From NCBI RefSeq assembly GCF_034676725.1, contig NZ_JAUCBR010000004.1, positions 4,554,001 through 4,618,000 on the forward strand: a stretch of DNA of 64,000 bases, read 5' to 3'. A program made the position numbers and the translations under genes. Positions 62,794 through 64,000 of the stretch are shown here, in pieces. Origin of the DNA: Denitromonas sp. Lineage in GTDB: Bacteria; Pseudomonadota; Gammaproteobacteria; Burkholderiales; Rhodocyclaceae. The notes beneath the pieces were generated by a model. The model saw only the letters and a program-made list of their open reading frames with translations, had not been told where the DNA came from and did not search any database. Within the stretch, counting starts at the first letter, position 1. Each line of letters starts with the position of its first letter.

Positions 62794-64000
62794 TTACTTG
62801 AGATCGGGGAAATCGTCCTCGAAGAACTCCATCGCCCCCTTCTCGCCGCGCGCCTCCTCCTGCTTGCGCAGCTCGACGCGACGGATCTTGCCCGAGATGG
62901 TTTTCGGCAGATCGGCGAACTCGAGCCGGCGGATGCGCTTGTAGGGCGCCAGGTTCTCGCGCGTGAAGGCAAAGATGTCGCGCGCCAGCTCGGCGCTCGG
63001 GCGCTGGCCCTCGACCAGGATCACGAAGGCCTTGGGCACGGCCAGGCGCACCGGATCAGGGCTGGGCACCACGGCGGCCTCGGCCACGGCGGGGTGTTCG
63101 ATGAGCACGCTTTCGAGCTCAAAGGGGCTGATTCGATAGTCGGAGGCCTTGAACACGTCGTCGGCGCGACCGACATAGGTGATGTAGCCCTCGGCGTCGA
63201 TCTGCGCGACGTCGCCGGTGTGGTAGAAGCCGTCGCGCATCACCTCGGCGGTCTTGGCCTCGTCACCGGCATAGCCCAGCATCAGGCCCATCGGACGGGC
63301 CGACAGGTCGAGGCAGACTTCGCCTTCGTCGGCGCGCTTGCCCTCACCATCGATCAGCGCCACGGTGTAGCCCGGCAAGGGGCGGCCCATGGAACCGGGC
63401 TTGAGGCGCTGGCCCGGCGGGTTACCGATCTGGGCCGTGGTTTCGGTCTGGCCGAAGCCGTCGCGGATGGTGATGCCCCAGGCTTTTTCGACCTGCTCGA
63501 TCACCTCCGGGTTGAGCGGCTCACCGGCGCCGATCAACTCGCGCAGCGAGGTCTTGTAAGCCGCCAGATTCTGCTGGATGAGCATACGCCATACGGTGGG
63601 CGGCGCGCACAGGGTGGTGATCTCGTACTTGACCAGCACATCGAGCAGCGCCTTGGCGTCGAAGCGGGTGTAGTTGTAGAGGAAGACGGTGGCGCCGGCA
63701 TTCCACGGCGCGAAGAAGCAGCTCCAGGCATGCTTGGCCCAGCCCGGTGAGGAGATGTTCATGTGGCGGTCGCCCGGCTGCAGGCCAATCCAGTACATGG
63801 TCGACAGGTGGCCGATCGGGTAGGACTGGTGGCTGTGCTGCACCAGCTTGGGCTTGGAGGTGGTGCCGGAGGTGAAGTACAGCAGCAGCGGATCGGTGAC
63901 GCGGGTGATGCCGTCCGGCGTGAAGTCCGCGTCCGCCGCTTCGGCGTCCGCGTACGACAGCCAGCCTTCGCACGGCGCGCCGACCACCACCCGGGTGAAG
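62794..64000 (-). CDS. Acyl-CoA synthetase (AMP-binding), 5' part beyond the window
   Basis: The last 402 codons or so of an ANL adenylate-forming enzyme; the frame is open to the window edge. LYFTSGTTSKPKLVQHSH is the ATP-binding loop, DGFGQTETTAQIG the A5 motif, and YHTGDVAQIDAEGYITYVGR the hinge motif. KTISGKIRRVELRK holds the catalytic lysine of the mobile domain. The sequence is closest in outline to acetyl/medium-chain acyl-CoA synthetases. The acid substrate cannot be told from this part. The ORF ends 75 bases before the SRP RNA region. Confidence 0.9.
   Translation of the reverse strand, partial: FTRVVVGAPCEGWLSYADAEAADADFTPDGITRVTDPLLLYFTSGTTSKPKLVQHSHQSYPIGHLSTMYWIGLQPGDRHMNISSPGWAKHAWSCFFAPWNAGATVFLYNYTRFDAKALLDVLVKYEITTLCAPPTVWRMLIQQNLAAYKTSLRELIGAGEPLNPEVIEQVEKAWGITIRDGFGQTETTAQIGNPPGQRLKPGSMGRPLPGYTVALIDGEGKRADEGEVCLDLSARPMGLMLGYAGDEAKTAEVMRDGFYHTGDVAQIDAEGYITYVGRADDVFKASDYRISPFELESVLIEHPAVAEAAVVPSPDPVRLAVPKAFVILVEGQRPSAELARDIFAFTRENLAPYKRIRRLEFADLPKTISGKIRRVELRKQEEARGEKGAMEFFEDDFPDLK

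Overview
The window reads as chromosomal DNA of a high-GC betaproteobacterium, most likely of the Rhodocyclales/Zoogloeaceae type (Zoogloea, Thauera and Azoarcus relatives). That placement is an inference. It rests on a complete exosortase A (XrtA/EpsH) exopolysaccharide locus beside petABC-sspAB, dnaX-ybaB-recR, a trimeric porin and a bacteriohemerythrin. No tRNA, rRNA operon, CRISPR array or intact insertion sequence was seen.

Layout. (1) 54-8999, plus strand: a PLP decarboxylase of the exosortase A accessory set, a flippase, an asparagine-synthase-like protein without its catalytic cysteine, a HAD-UbiA fusion, a small SMR/EamA membrane protein, a GT39-type membrane glycosyltransferase and a DxD glycosyltransferase. 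The HAD-UbiA, SMR and GT39 trio looks like a polyprenyl-phosphate-sugar pathway: make the lipid-linked sugar, flip it, use it in the periplasm. (2) 9057-15304: a sulfate island of cysD, cysNC, cysQ and an SLC13 permease. The ORF upstream of cysD is a degenerate IS630-like transposase that reads in frame into cysD. (3) 37691 down to 15309, minus strand: the core XrtA locus, about 22 kb and mostly overlapping genes. It encodes export lipoprotein, chain-length protein, BY-kinase, outer-membrane barrel, ATPase, WecB, deacetylases, FemAB-like protein, five glycosyltransferases or GT subunit pairs, exosortase A-EpsI, an amidotransferase, methyltransferase, CapK-like protein and O-glycosylation ligase. 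A FeeM-like acyltransferase diverges from its head at 37938. (4) 38762-50018: a DUF1302/ABC/lipoprotein-sorting set, porin, tamA, a branched-chain amino acid binding lipoprotein and putA. (5) 50019-64000: housekeeping genes fbp, dadA, hemerythrin, sspBA, petABC, CoA transferase, recR, ybaB, dnaX, a ZIP transporter, the SRP RNA and the 3' part of an acyl-CoA synthetase.

The most unexpected signal is that four genes (27694-28915, 35469-37011, 37938-38748, 57144-58338) are each broken by exactly one extra base. In every case the break lies in the same plus-strand heptamer GTTCGAC, where the reading frame calls for GTCGAC. Removing one T restores a full-length protein each time. This may be a systematic base-calling error at a possibly modified palindrome, or real repeated mutation. 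No PEP-CTERM sorting-signal protein was found in the window, so the substrates of the exosortase must lie elsewhere.
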